The notes under the pieces are model-generated. The model did no database searches, was not told the origin of the DNA, and saw only the letters and a list, made by a program, of their open reading frames with translations. The position numbers and the translations under genes were made by a program. Source: Oscillospiraceae bacterium (GTDB lineage Bacteria > Bacillota > Clostridia > Oscillospirales > Ruminococcaceae). Taken from it: a stretch of 45,164 nt of DNA. The stretch is taken from NCBI GenBank assembly GCA_900770285.1, contig CAAGJO010000026.1, forward strand, positions 1-45,164, given 5' to 3'. Shown one piece after another: positions 8,183 to 16,507 of this stretch. Numbering within the stretch: the stretch's first letter is position 1; each line of letters starts with the position of its first letter.

Positions 8183-8557
8183 ATGGAGTTTTACCAATAT
8201 TTCAAAAGCATTATTGATCAAGACGAACAGTCGGTTGTAATATGCGACACAAACCACACAATAATATATATGAACCCTGCCGCAATTTCAAACTATTCCA
8301 AATCAGGGGGCAAAGCACTTGTGGGAAAATCAGTTTTTGAATGCCATAACAATGATTCAAAAGATAAAATTGAAAAAGTAGTTGAATGGTTCAAAAAAGA
8401 TATTTCTAACAACAAGATATTTACCTTTCACAATGAAAAGCACAACCGTGACGTTTATATGGTTGCTTTGCGTGACCAAAACAGCAGGCTCATCGGCTAC
8501 TATGAAAAGCACGAATGCAGAAATGCTGAAACTGACAAGAAATACAATCTAATATGA
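8183..8557 (+). CDS. Small PAS-domain protein
   Basis: This is a 124-aa single-domain protein with a clear PAS fold pattern. It has an N-terminal helix, QSVVICDTNHTIIYMNPAA, LVGKSVFECHN, a central helix region and terminal strands YMVALRDQNSRLIGYYE. No output domain (kinase, GGDEF, HTH) is attached, so it may sense a ligand and act on a partner protein. Similar stand-alone PAS proteins with the NPAA...LVGKS...CHN pattern occur in Clostridia. It has a very strong RBS (AGGGAGGGCGGAAAG) and precedes tgt by 10 bases, so both are on one transcript. Confidence 0.8.
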   Translation: MEFYQYFKSIIDQDEQSVVICDTNHTIIYMNPAAISNYSKSGGKALVGKSVFECHNNDSKDKIEKVVEWFKKDISNNKIFTFHNEKHNRDVYMVALRDQNSRLIGYYEKHECRNAETDKKYNLI

Positions 8558-8567
8558 GGAGAAATAA

Positions 8568-9710
8568 ATGTTTACACTTTTAAGACAAGAGGGTGCAGCC
8601 CGAAGAGGAGAATTCAAAACCGTTCACGGAACGATTCAGACGCCTGTTTTTATGAACGTTGGTACTGCTGCGGCAATAAAAGGCGGTGTTTCCTCAATAG
8701 ATCTGGCAAATGACCTGAAAACACAAATCGAGCTTTGCAACACCTATCATCTTCACGTTCGTCCCGGAGACGACATTATATACAAAATGGGCGGCCTGCA
8801 TAAATTTATGCATTGGGACAAACCTATCCTCACAGACAGCGGCGGATTTCAGGTATTTTCCCTTGCCAAGCTGCGTAAAATTAAAGAAGAGGGAGTTTAC
8901 TTCAACTCTCACGTTGACGGCAGAAAGATTTTTATGGGTCCTGAAGAAAGTATGCAGATACAATCCCATCTTGCGTCAACTATAGCTATGGCTTTTGACG
9001 AATGCGTTGAAAATCCTGCGGAATACTCCTATTCAAAAGCCTCATGTGAAAGAACCACACGCTGGCTTGAAAGGTGCATAGCGGAGCAGAAACGACTTAA
9101 TTCACTTGATGAAACCATAAACAAAAATCAAATGCTTTTTGGAATAAATCAAGGCTGCACTTATGATGACATCAGAATCGAACACATGAAACAGATACGC
9201 GAGTTTGAATATTGCAGCGGTTTTGCAATCGGCGGTCTTGCAGTAGGCGAGCCGACGGAAGTTATGTATCACGTTATAGAACAGGTAGAACCGTATATGC
9301 CAAAGGATAAACCAAGATACCTTATGGGGGTTGGAACGCCTTCAAACATTATCGAGGCGGTTTATCGCGGAATTGATTTCTTTGACTGCGTAATGCCAAG
9401 CCGTAATGCAAGACATGCAACGATTTTTACATGGAACGGAATCATGCACGCAAAAAACCAGCGTTTTGAGTTGGACGAACGCCCTCTTGACCCTGAATGT
9501 GACTGCCCTGTATGCCGAAACTTCTCACGAGCATACATCAGACATCTTTTTAAAGCTGACGAACAGCTTGCAGGACGTCTGGCAGTTATGCACAATCTAT
9601 ATTTCTACAACACACTAATGGAAAAAATTCGTGATGCTTTGGACAACGGAACATTTGAACAATTCAGAAACAAATATTCCCCTCTTCTTGCCTCAAAACT
9701 TGACGACTGA
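8568..9710 (+). CDS. tgt: tRNA-guanine transglycosylase
   Basis: Tgt exchanges G34 of tRNAs (Asp, Asn, His, Tyr) for preQ1. The 380-aa TIM-barrel protein shows TDSGGFQVFSL with the catalytic Asp, GGLAVGEP, the nucleophile region FDCVMPSRNARHA, and the C-terminal zinc site CDCPVCRNFSRAYIRHLF. Length is standard. It lies downstream of a PAS protein and 1.2 kb from queA, so two queuosine-pathway genes are clustered. No preQ1 synthesis gene is in the window. RBS is AGGAG. Confidence 0.97.
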   Translation: MFTLLRQEGAARRGEFKTVHGTIQTPVFMNVGTAAAIKGGVSSIDLANDLKTQIELCNTYHLHVRPGDDIIYKMGGLHKFMHWDKPILTDSGGFQVFSLAKLRKIKEEGVYFNSHVDGRKIFMGPEESMQIQSHLASTIAMAFDECVENPAEYSYSKASCERTTRWLERCIAEQKRLNSLDETINKNQMLFGINQGCTYDDIRIEHMKQIREFEYCSGFAIGGLAVGEPTEVMYHVIEQVEPYMPKDKPRYLMGVGTPSNIIEAVYRGIDFFDCVMPSRNARHATIFTWNGIMHAKNQRFELDERPLDPECDCPVCRNFSRAYIRHLFKADEQLAGRLAVMHNLYFYNTLMEKIRDALDNGTFEQFRNKYSPLLASKLDD

Positions 9711-9727
9711 GAAAGGACTTAAAATTA

Positions 9728-10294
9728 ATGGGATTAACTGACCTTCTGCTCCTTGCCATTGGCTTATCAATGGATGCATTTGCCGTTTCGGTTACCAACG
9801 GGCTATGCGTAAAAAACATCAACTGGAAAGGTGCTTTAGCATGCGGACTATGCTTTGGAGTATATCAGGGTGCAATGCCAACCATTGGATTTGCTTTAGG
9901 AAAAGCTTTTGAAAGCATAATTACAAGCGTTGATCATTTCATTGCTCTGATACTGCTAGGAATTATAGGCGGCAAAATGATTTTCGACGGAATAAAAGCA
10001 AAGGACGAAACAGAGAACGCAAAGACCAAGCTGACCTTAAGCATACTTATGATACAAGGCATTGCCACTAGCATTGACGCCCTTGCCGTAGGCGTAAGCT
10101 TTGCTGCCCTTTCTGTCAACATTGTAAGTGCTGCTGCTTTTATCTGCTGTGTAACCTTTGCTTTCAGCTTTGCAGGAGTTTATATCGGACGAAAATTCGG
10201 TACAGTTCTCAATAACAAAGCAGAAATCGTCGGAGGAATAATCCTCGTGGGCATTGGCGTTAAAATATTTATAGAGCACATGTTTTTCAGCTAA
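9728..10294 (+). CDS. mntP: Manganese efflux pump MntP
   Basis: This 188-aa integral membrane protein has six predicted helices in two homologous halves. The family signatures LSMDAFAVSVTNG in helix 1 and TSIDALAVGVSF in helix 4 carry the acidic residues needed for Mn(II) export. Length equals that of known MntP proteins. It begins 17 bases after tgt and is probably in the same operon. No manganese riboswitch is visible directly upstream. Confidence 0.94.
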   Translation: MGLTDLLLLAIGLSMDAFAVSVTNGLCVKNINWKGALACGLCFGVYQGAMPTIGFALGKAFESIITSVDHFIALILLGIIGGKMIFDGIKAKDETENAKTKLTLSILMIQGIATSIDALAVGVSFAALSVNIVSAAAFICCVTFAFSFAGVYIGRKFGTVLNNKAEIVGGIILVGIGVKIFIEHMFFS

Positions 10295-10308
10295 AGAGAG
10301 TGATTTTA

Positions 10309-10956
10309 ATGTACAAACTTATTATTTTTGACCTTGACGGAACGCTTATCAATTCAATATACGACCTTGCAGATGCCATAAATACTTCCCTTGAAGAATT
10401 AAAATACCCTACTCATCCCTTAGAGAAATTTTATTATTTTGTAGGGAACGGAGCTTTGAAGCTCTGTGAAAGAGCCTTGCCTGCTGATCACAGGACTGAC
10501 GAAGAAATAAAACGGCTTAGCGAAATGTTCAACCAACGTTACCACAAAAACTGCGTCAGCAAAACAAAACCATACGAAGGTATCTGCGAGCTTTTAAACA
10601 AGCTTAAAGAAAAAGGCGTTAAACTTGCGGTAGCCTCCAACAAACCTGACCGATTCTCAAAATACATAGTCGAAAGCATTTTCGGTACACAAGTATTTGA
10701 CTGCGTTTTTGGCAAGCGTGACAGCTGTCCCACTAAGCCTGACCCCAGAATTGTGAACGACATTTTGGAGCAAATGAATATTGACAGGCAGCAGGCAATT
10801 TTTGCAGGGGATTCAGACGTTGACGTTATGACCGCTCATAATGCAGAGCTGAAATGCATCGGCTGTGTATGGGGATTCAGAGGAGAGGACGAGCTGAAAA
10901 AAGCTGGGGCAGACCTTTTGGCGTACAAGCCCTCTGACTTTTTAGAAATCATTTAG
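10309..10956 (+). CDS. HAD-IA family phosphatase (phosphoglycolate phosphatase-like)
   Basis: This 215-aa cytosolic HAD hydrolase has motif I IIFDLDGTLINS (nucleophile Asp), motif II VASNKPD, and motif III/IV KPDPR ... IFAGDSDVDVMTAHNA. A four-helix cap of the C1 type lies between motifs I and II, as in Gph/PpaX proteins. Exact substrate cannot be told. ATG at 10309 is preferred over GTG at 10300 because AAAGAGAG is correctly spaced. It begins 14 bases after mntP. Confidence 0.9.
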   Translation: MYKLIIFDLDGTLINSIYDLADAINTSLEELKYPTHPLEKFYYFVGNGALKLCERALPADHRTDEEIKRLSEMFNQRYHKNCVSKTKPYEGICELLNKLKEKGVKLAVASNKPDRFSKYIVESIFGTQVFDCVFGKRDSCPTKPDPRIVNDILEQMNIDRQQAIFAGDSDVDVMTAHNAELKCIGCVWGFRGEDELKKAGADLLAYKPSDFLEII

Positions 10957-10971
10957 AATGGCAGTGATTTT

Positions 10972-11565
10972 ATGCTTTTACACCAATATCCAAATATTGA
11001 AAGCTATCAGGAACGACAGCAGAAAGCGTTAAATGACCTTGTGCAGAACAAAAAAATCAAGAAAAATATGTACCGAAATCTGATTCTTGCAGCAATTATC
11101 GGGGCGATAGGTTTTCTTGTACCGGTAACGATTATCAAAGTTGTTCTATGGATTATTGCAGCGGGAAACGCAGTAATGGCAATTCTTCTTTACAAATATT
11201 CCATGCTTTCCTTTGACCCAAAGCTTTACACAAAAATCTACGATGACCATCTGGAGCACTGTCAGGGATATACCCTTTCATCCAGCCACGATTACATTAA
11301 GTTTTACTACGAAGACGCAGTAGAATCATTTCAGACCAATCAAGGAAATTTAGTTATAAAACTGCGTGAAGGGTACAAATCGGAGATATATACCGAACAC
11401 AAATGCAAAAAAAAACAGGCTGTTCTCAAAAACAACCTGCTCACTCTAAGATTTCAGGACACTGAATCGAAACTGTTCTTAATTAACAATCTATACGAAA
11501 AGATAAAATATCCTCACAAGGAATACAATGTTATTGAAGATCCTGACGATTGGGAAGATAACTAG
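10972..11565 (+). CDS. Membrane protein of unknown function
   Basis: This is a 197-aa protein with a charged N-terminal 35 residues, two adjacent transmembrane helices (about 36-54 and 57-77) and a C-terminal soluble part of about 115 residues. The soluble part is predicted beta-rich and cytosolic, with short stretches ending in polar or aromatic residues. The arrangement resembles the YcxB-like family but I cannot confirm it. It follows the HAD gene by 15 bases and ends the plus-strand run. Confidence 0.65.
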   Translation: MLLHQYPNIESYQERQQKALNDLVQNKKIKKNMYRNLILAAIIGAIGFLVPVTIIKVVLWIIAAGNAVMAILLYKYSMLSFDPKLYTKIYDDHLEHCQGYTLSSSHDYIKFYYEDAVESFQTNQGNLVIKLREGYKSEIYTEHKCKKKQAVLKNNLLTLRFQDTESKLFLINNLYEKIKYPHKEYNVIEDPDDWEDN

Positions 11566-11633
11566 TAGCACCGTCTGAAAATCAGCATTTTAAAACAGCT
11601 GCAACATGGATAAAATTTAAGTTAAATAAGCAT

Positions 11634-11665
11634 AAATGGGCTGGCACTATCCGCCAGACCATTTT
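11634..11665. terminator. Bidirectional terminator between convergent genes
   Basis: AATGG-CTGGC pairs with GCCAG-CCATT with one internal mismatch and a seven-base loop. It is flanked by TTTTG on the plus side and A/T-rich DNA on the other. It separates the plus-strand run from the minus-strand ABC importer genes. Confidence 0.65.
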
Positions 11666-11703
11666 GTATAAACCAAACATCCTTTACAGTCATATCCAAA
11701 TAA

Positions 11704-12498
11704 CTATGACAGGAGCATTCTGTCATTTGCAAATTCGCCATTGCTTGCCTTATTGAACAGTTCAAGCAAATCTGAAACCTTGAGTTTCTTCTTCTCCTCG
11801 CCTGCAATATCATAAATTATACGTCCGTTATTCATCATTATCAAACGATTTCCCAAACGTATTGCATCTTTCATATTATGGGTGATCATCAATGTTGTGA
11901 TATTATCTTTCTTTACCAATTCGTCTGTAATATTAAGCACTTTTGCTGCTGTCTGTGGGTCAAGAGCAGCTGTATGTTCGTCAAGAAGAAGCAGCTTTGG
12001 GTGATTCATAGTTGCCATAAGTAATGTTATTGCCTGACGCTGACCGCCTGAAAGCAATCCGACTTTTGAGGTAAGTCTGTTATCAAGTCCCAAATCAAGC
12101 ATTTTCAAAAGTTCTTTGAACTGTGCCTTTTCTTTCTTTGTAATACCGTTTTTCAAAGTTCTGGGTTTGCCTCTTCTTGCTGCCAGTGCAAGATTTTCAG
12201 CAATTTCCATATCTGCAGCAGTACCTGTCATTGGGTCCTGAAAGACACGTCCAAAAAATTTTGCACGCTTATATTCAGGCATTTTTGTAACGTTTACATC
12301 ATCAACAATTATGCTTCCGCAGTCAACGGGATAAACCCCGGTTATCATATTAAGCAGTGTGGATTTTCCTGCACCGTTACCTCCGATAACAGTTACAAAA
12401 TCTCCCTCATTCAATGTTAAATCTATGCCGTTCAACGCCTTTTTTTCATTAATTGTACCGGGATTGAATGTCTTATATACTCCCTCGATTTTAAGCAT
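11704..12498 (-). CDS. ABC importer ATP-binding protein
   Basis: This 264-aa ATPase has Walker A GGNGAGKST, signature LSGGQRQ, Walker B LLLLDEHTAALD (DEH rather than DEP, as is usual in this subfamily) and a His switch MITHNM. It energises the permease encoded upstream. The start ATG at 12498 overlaps the end of the permease gene (ATG within GAAAATGCTTAA), a sign of translational coupling. Such ATPases pair with branched-chain-type permeases and TrpX-like lipoproteins; known relatives transport aromatic amino acids, but the substrate here is unproven. Confidence 0.92.
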   Translation of the reverse strand: MLKIEGVYKTFNPGTINEKKALNGIDLTLNEGDFVTVIGGNGAGKSTLLNMITGVYPVDCGSIIVDDVNVTKMPEYKRAKFFGRVFQDPMTGTAADMEIAENLALAARRGKPRTLKNGITKKEKAQFKELLKMLDLGLDNRLTSKVGLLSGGQRQAITLLMATMNHPKLLLLDEHTAALDPQTAAKVLNITDELVKKDNITTLMITHNMKDAIRLGNRLIMMNNGRIIYDIAGEEKKKLKVSDLLELFNKASNGEFANDRMLLS

Positions 12499-13408
12499 TT
12501 TCAGCACCTGCCTTTTCATTTTTTACACGCTTTGATGCAATTTTTGATTTCCAGAAAGGTATGCCTAAGAAGAGTGCAACTACGAGAGCTGAGAACATCT
12601 TAAGGTCGTTTGCATCCAAGCCCATTTTAAGAACTGCCGCAATAACAATATAGTAAATTATTGCACCAATAACTGCTGAAAGCAAGCGCAGTGCGAAGTT
12701 TTTGAATATCTTTGAGAAAATTACTTCGCCGATAATTACTGCTGCAAGTCCGATTACGATAGCGCCTCGTCCCATATTGATATCGGCGTTTCCGTTAAAC
12801 TGTGCGAGCAAGCCCCCTGAAACAGCTACCAAGCCGTTGGAAATTACAAGTCCGATAATTGTTCTGGTATTTGTATTGATACCATTTGCTCTTGCCATTG
12901 CAGCATTTGAACCTGTGGCACGAATTGAATGGCCAAGCTCTGTACCAAAGAACCAGTAAAGAATACCGATAATAAGCACATTGAATATAACACATACCAG
13001 AATTGTCATGGGAAGCTCATCGGTTTTTGATGAAACGATAAGCTTATAATTACGCCAGTTAATAGGCGTATTTGCCTTTCCGCTCATTATTCTCAGGTTG
13101 ATTGAATACAGTGCAAGCTGGGTAAGTATTCCCGAAAGAATGGCAGGAATGCCGAACTTTGTATGAAATATACCTGTTGCAAGACCTGCAAGGCATCCTG
13201 CCAAAAAGGCTACAAACAATGCAAGATAGATATTCATTCCGCCGGTGGTCAGCACTACCAAAACAGCTCCTCCTGTTGCAAAAGAGCCGTCGACAGTAAG
13301 GTCGGCAAAGTCAAGTATTTTAAAGGTTATGTATACGCCGATTGCCATAATGCCCCAGATCATACCTTGTGCTATTGGGGATGGCAGAGATTGCAGAAAC
13401 TCCAACAT
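12491..13408 (-). CDS. ABC importer permease (LivH/BPD_transp_2-like)
   Basis: This 305-aa hydrophobic protein has eight or nine transmembrane helices and the family pattern ILDFADLTVDGSFATGGA near residue 30. SNGLVAVSGGLLAQFNG lies in the second half, in the coupling-loop region. It belongs to the branched-chain amino-acid/ribose-type permease superfamily, the subgroup found with TrpX-like binding lipoproteins. RBS AAGGAGA precedes the ATG. A strong hairpin (13437-13464) lies in its leader, so it is expected to be expressed less than the binding protein. Confidence 0.9.
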   Translation of the reverse strand: MLEFLQSLPSPIAQGMIWGIMAIGVYITFKILDFADLTVDGSFATGGAVLVVLTTGGMNIYLALFVAFLAGCLAGLATGIFHTKFGIPAILSGILTQLALYSINLRIMSGKANTPINWRNYKLIVSSKTDELPMTILVCVIFNVLIIGILYWFFGTELGHSIRATGSNAAMARANGINTNTRTIIGLVISNGLVAVSGGLLAQFNGNADINMGRGAIVIGLAAVIIGEVIFSKIFKNFALRLLSAVIGAIIYYIVIAAVLKMGLDANDLKMFSALVVALFLGIPFWKSKIASKRVKNEKAGAENA

Positions 13409-13436
13409 ATTAATTATTCTCTCCTTAAAAATGTGA

Positions 13437-13464
13437 AAGCGATAAGAACTGGCTTATCGCTTTT
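13437..13464 (-). terminator. Intercistronic attenuating hairpin
   Basis: AAAGCGATAAG (13437-13447) is perfectly complementary to 13454-13464 with a six-base loop. It lies between the binding-protein stop and the permease RBS. This placement usually stabilises the upstream mRNA and lowers downstream expression, giving an excess of receptor over transporter. Confidence 0.75.
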
Positions 13465-13485
13465 GATGTCAATTAAATTTAGTGA

Positions 13486-14478
13486 TTACTCTGCTTCAAT
13501 AGCCGTATAATCATCTGGAACTGTAATACCAAGAGCTTTGCAGCGTTCAGGCATATATTTCTTTGTAAGGTCCTTTGCATATTCAATTTCCATATCTGCA
13601 GGATCTTTTCCGTTTACGAGAATTTCATATGCCATTTCTCCTGCTTTATAACCAATATCATGGTAATCAATTGAAAGGGTTGCAATACCGCATTTTTCAC
13701 ATATACCCTCTTCACCTGCAATAAGAGGAACTTTTGCCGGCTCAAGAACGTTATTGATTGCAGGGCCGTTTGAAGCAACTGTATTATCTGTTGGTGCAAA
13801 AATCACATCACAGTCAGCAGCAGCCTGCTTTGTTACTGCTGTAACATCATTTGTATCAACAAAAGTATATTCCTTAGCTTCAAGACCAAGTTCTTTCAAA
13901 GACTCAGTAATTGTTGTAGCCTGATATTTTGAGTTGTTTTCAGCTGAACAATAAATAATTCCTACTTTTTTGGCATCAGGAACAAGTTCCTTAATCATCT
14001 TAGCCTGTTCTTCAAGAGGAGCAAGATCAGAAGTACCTGTTACATTAAATCCTGTCTTGCCTGTCCAGTCCTTTATGTCAAGAGCTGTAGCATAATCTGT
14101 AATTGATGTTGCAACAATCGGGATATCTGCTGTTGCCTGTGAAGCAGCAGTAAGAGCGCCTGTTGCATTGGCAAGAATAAGATCAACCTTATCAGATACA
14201 AACTTTGAACAGATTGTTGTACAGTTTGTAGCTTCACCTGAAGCGTTCTGCTCATCAAAAATAACCTTATCTCCGAGTTTCTCTGTTAAAGCTTCCTTAA
14301 AGCCCTCAGTTGCAGCATCAAGAGCCTCGTGCTGAACCAACTGACAAATACCGATTTTATAAGTCTTATCCTCTGCTGATTTACTGTCGTCATTTTTACT
14401 TCCGCAGCCTGCAAGGCTTACAGCCACCATTGTCATAGAAAGAGCAAGGCAAGCTATTCTTTTTACAATTTTTTTCAT
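13486..14478 (-). CDS. ABC importer substrate-binding lipoprotein (TrpX-like)
   Basis: This 330-aa secreted protein has a lipobox SLAGC at residues 21-25 and belongs to the ABC_sub_bind family (PF04392). Recognisable blocks are IGICQLVQHEALDAATEGF, LILANATGALTAASQ, KKVGIIYCSAE, VIFAPTDNTVASN and DYHDIGYKAGEMAYEIL. It captures a small solute outside the membrane and delivers it to the permease. Streptococcal relatives bind tryptophan or related compounds; the specificity here is inferred only from family. It is the first gene of a three-gene unit with its own strong promoter. Confidence 0.92.
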   Translation of the reverse strand: MKKIVKRIACLALSMTMVAVSLAGCGSKNDDSKSAEDKTYKIGICQLVQHEALDAATEGFKEALTEKLGDKVIFDEQNASGEATNCTTICSKFVSDKVDLILANATGALTAASQATADIPIVATSITDYATALDIKDWTGKTGFNVTGTSDLAPLEEQAKMIKELVPDAKKVGIIYCSAENNSKYQATTITESLKELGLEAKEYTFVDTNDVTAVTKQAAADCDVIFAPTDNTVASNGPAINNVLEPAKVPLIAGEEGICEKCGIATLSIDYHDIGYKAGEMAYEILVNGKDPADMEIEYAKDLTKKYMPERCKALGITVPDDYTAIEAE

Positions 14479-14496
14479 AATTTTTTCTCCTTTACA

Positions 14497-14531
14497 AAAG
14501 CATAAAATGATTTATAACATTTTAATGCTTT
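14497..14531 (-). promoter_or_regulatory. 5'-leader hairpin of the ABC importer
   Basis: AAAGCATAAAATG (14497-14509) pairs with 14518-14531 apart from one bulged base. It lies between the promoter and the RBS GGAG. It may protect the mRNA end or gate translation. The leader is too short for a T-box and lacks its conserved box. Confidence 0.5.
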
Positions 14532-14549
14532 AAAGTTTTTACTGTTGAT

Positions 14550-14578
14550 ATTATACACTAAATCTATATAAAAGTCAA
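14550..14578 (-). promoter_or_regulatory. Sigma-A promoter of the ABC importer (TTGACT-17-TATAAT)
   Basis: Minus strand: -35 TTGACT at 14573-14578, 17-base spacer, perfect -10 TATAAT at 14550-14555, about 70 bases before the lipoprotein start. Confidence 0.88.
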
Positions 14579-14731
14579 TAGTTTATTGTAATTTACGCTA
14601 GAATAAAGTGAATAATTAATAGAAACTTTTTAATACTTTGCTGTTTCAACATTCAAAAACAGGTATTTATACTTATGCTTTCTTTATAAGATACATTATT
14701 ATACACTTACAGCAGCTGAATTTACATTGCA

Positions 14732-14769
14732 AAAAGCTCTGTAGGGAAACAACACCCTACAGAGCTTTT
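14732..14769 (-). terminator. Terminator of the surface-protein operon
   Basis: AAAAGCTCTGTAGGG (14732-14746) is perfectly complementary to 14755-14769, with T-rich flanks on both sides. The stop codon of the split surface-protein gene (14757-14759) lies inside the stem. Confidence 0.9.
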
Positions 14770-14980
14770 CTTTTACTCTTAAGACACATATATCCTACAG
14801 CTGCAAGACACATTGCACCTATAAGCCAGAGCATCTTTTCTCTATTATCCCCTGTATCCGGCGACCTGGGGTCACTGGCTTCCACAGGCAATTCCTCAAC
14901 TTTGAACTGCCAGTCAATAAAACCGGCTGACGCCTTGAATTCATTCCCCATTGTTTCGGGAACATCAAGTGTCAAATTCA
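14757..14980 (-). pseudogene. Split sortase-anchored surface protein, C-terminal fragment
   Basis: The minus strand encodes NLTLDVPETMGNEF, a short linker, a sorting-signal-like SPDTGD, a hydrophobic helix and the basic tail LKSKRKAL. It has no start of its own. Its upstream half is at 22447-22870 on the other side of the mobile element. Joining 22447 to 14980 preserves frame (648 nt, 215 aa) and restores the strand VNLNLTLDVP. The fragment supplies the wall-anchoring part that the truncated N-terminal half now lacks. The exact sortase class is uncertain because the motif is SPDTG rather than LPXTG. Confidence 0.85.
14972..14980. repeat. Attachment-site core, left (TCAAATTCA)
   Basis: These nine bases recur at 22438-22446. 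With one mismatch the match extends to 14 bases (14972-14985 with 22438-22451). They sit exactly where the surface-protein gene is split, so they mark the integration core of the element. Confidence 0.8.
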
Positions 14981-15056
14981 GATTTATCTGTTAAACCCTC
15001 TGAAAACGCTGTATTTTCAAGGCATTTCGCCTATCTTGTGTTCCAACCTTATGTAT

Positions 15057-15096
15057 TTTCCCTTGTTTTTGCCCTTACGAGCCGAAACAAGGGAAA
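15057..15096. terminator. Hairpin after the integrase gene
   Basis: TTTCCCTTGTTT (15057-15068) is perfectly complementary to 15085-15096. The U-tract (GTTTTTT) is on the plus-strand side, so it may block transcription entering the element from the host side, as well as marking the integrase 3' end. Confidence 0.6.
15058..15081 (+). repeat. Subterminal direct repeat of the element, left
   Basis: TTCCCTTGTTTTTGCCCTTA followed by CGAG matches 22271-22294 with two differences in 24 bases, in the same orientation. It is likely an integrase arm-binding site; the binding role is inference from position. Confidence 0.65.
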
Positions 15097-15101
15097 GTTT
15101 T

Positions 15102-16400
15102 TTACTCTCCGCCGACCACCTTATCCAGCAGTCTTGCGGAAGTACGCTTCGCTTCCCTTGTAGCGTGAGCGTAAATATTCATTGTGGTACTGACATCGGC
15201 ATGTCCGAGAAGCTCCTGCACATCCTTCGGCGCTGCCCCGTTTGAGAGCAGATTGCTCGTGAATGTGTGACGAAGTTGGTGGAAATGAAAGCCCTCCAAG
15301 CCCTCGACCTTTCTGCTTGCCGTCCTGCACATAATCCCTACCGTACTCGGTGATTCGTATGCGCCGTCAGGTCTGAGGCAGACAAAGGATATTTCCTTGT
15401 ACCCCTCTGGGATTTCATCTGTCCTCGGCAGGCTGTAAACCTCGTAGTAAGTACGGTCTTTTTCCTTCACCTCGGTGTAGTAGTTGAGGTGGTAAAGCCC
15501 GCCATACTGGAGGCGGTTTTTGTGCTGTTCGGTTTTCGCCGCTTTGAGGATCGCCGCCAGCGTGTCGCAGAAGTCCACGGTACGGACTTTCTTCCGTTTG
15601 GTCGCTCCTATCTCGGTTTTATGCCTTGCCCCGTTGTAGCGCATACTGCGGCGCACCGTAAGGTACTGCTTGTCAAGGTTGACATCCTGCCAAGTCAAGC
15701 CGCAGACTTCGCCGATGCGAAGCCCCGTGTAGTAGGCAATCTGAATGGGCAGTAAAGCGGGGTTATCTTTCTTTTTCAGAAATTCCTCCAGCTTCAGATA
15801 TTGCTCATGGCTGAGCGTGGGTGTGGAATCGGTATTGCCGTCCTCGTCCGAAAACAGGTCATAGTCCTCTTTTTTGCCCCGCCATACCACATACTGCATC
15901 GGGTTGAAGGTAATCAGCCGTTTGGGGAATACCGCAAAGTGGAACGCTCCTTGCAGGACTGCCGAGAACAAACGCAGATACCCTTTGCTAAGTGCCTTTG
16001 CCGTTGTACCGTCGGGATTTGTCCCGCCGAAGCTGAGAAAATCCATATACGCCTGCAAATGGTCGGCGGTGACGGTTTTCAGCTTTCGGCTGCCGATAGG
16101 GTGCTGCTTGATACGGTTTACCGTACCCTGATATGCCATTACCGTACCGTTGCTGAGACTGCCGGGCTTTAGTTCTTCCTCCACCCACATATCCAGCAGC
16201 ATTCCCACCGTGGCGTTTTCAGACTTTGCAACGAATTTCTTTTCCTCGTAGTCCTCCATCGCCTTGCGGAGCAGGGCTTCCGTTTCGGATTTGCTTTCTG
16301 TTCCCACGAATTCACGCTGTACCAGATTGCCGCTTTCATCTTCGATATAGAAGCGGTAGTACCACTTTTTGCCTTTCTTTCTTACAGAACCTTTTGCCAT
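15102..16400 (-). CDS. int: Tyrosine integrase, Tn916 type
   Basis: This 432-aa recombinase integrates and excises the element. An N-terminal AP2-like DNA-binding domain (KGSVRKKGKKWYYRFYIED) is followed by a SAM-like core-binding domain and the catalytic domain. The catalytic domain has TGLRIGEVCGL (Arg), HFHQLRHTF (His, Arg), LGHADVSTT (His) and the nucleophile Tyr in NIYAHAT. ATG 16400 is preferred because AAAGGAG lies just upstream; the longer frame to 16472 has none. It is the gene nearest the left end, next to attL. Confidence 0.95.
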   Translation of the reverse strand: MAKGSVRKKGKKWYYRFYIEDESGNLVQREFVGTESKSETEALLRKAMEDYEEKKFVAKSENATVGMLLDMWVEEELKPGSLSNGTVMAYQGTVNRIKQHPIGSRKLKTVTADHLQAYMDFLSFGGTNPDGTTAKALSKGYLRLFSAVLQGAFHFAVFPKRLITFNPMQYVVWRGKKEDYDLFSDEDGNTDSTPTLSHEQYLKLEEFLKKKDNPALLPIQIAYYTGLRIGEVCGLTWQDVNLDKQYLTVRRSMRYNGARHKTEIGATKRKKVRTVDFCDTLAAILKAAKTEQHKNRLQYGGLYHLNYYTEVKEKDRTYYEVYSLPRTDEIPEGYKEISFVCLRPDGAYESPSTVGIMCRTASRKVEGLEGFHFHQLRHTFTSNLLSNGAAPKDVQELLGHADVSTTMNIYAHATREAKRTSARLLDKVVGGE

Positions 16401-16507
16401 AGATAAAAACTCCTTTCTATCCGTGGCAATCGGGACTGTGACATATGGTGTGCGTAAAGTAAAGAATGTCACTTTTGCCGGTTGGTTTCAATCGGCATAT
16501 TTTTTTG

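Noticed and set aside
14479..14580. T-box leader before the TrpX-like binding protein
   Set aside because: The untranslated leader is only about 70 bases with one hairpin and lacks the conserved T-box sequence.
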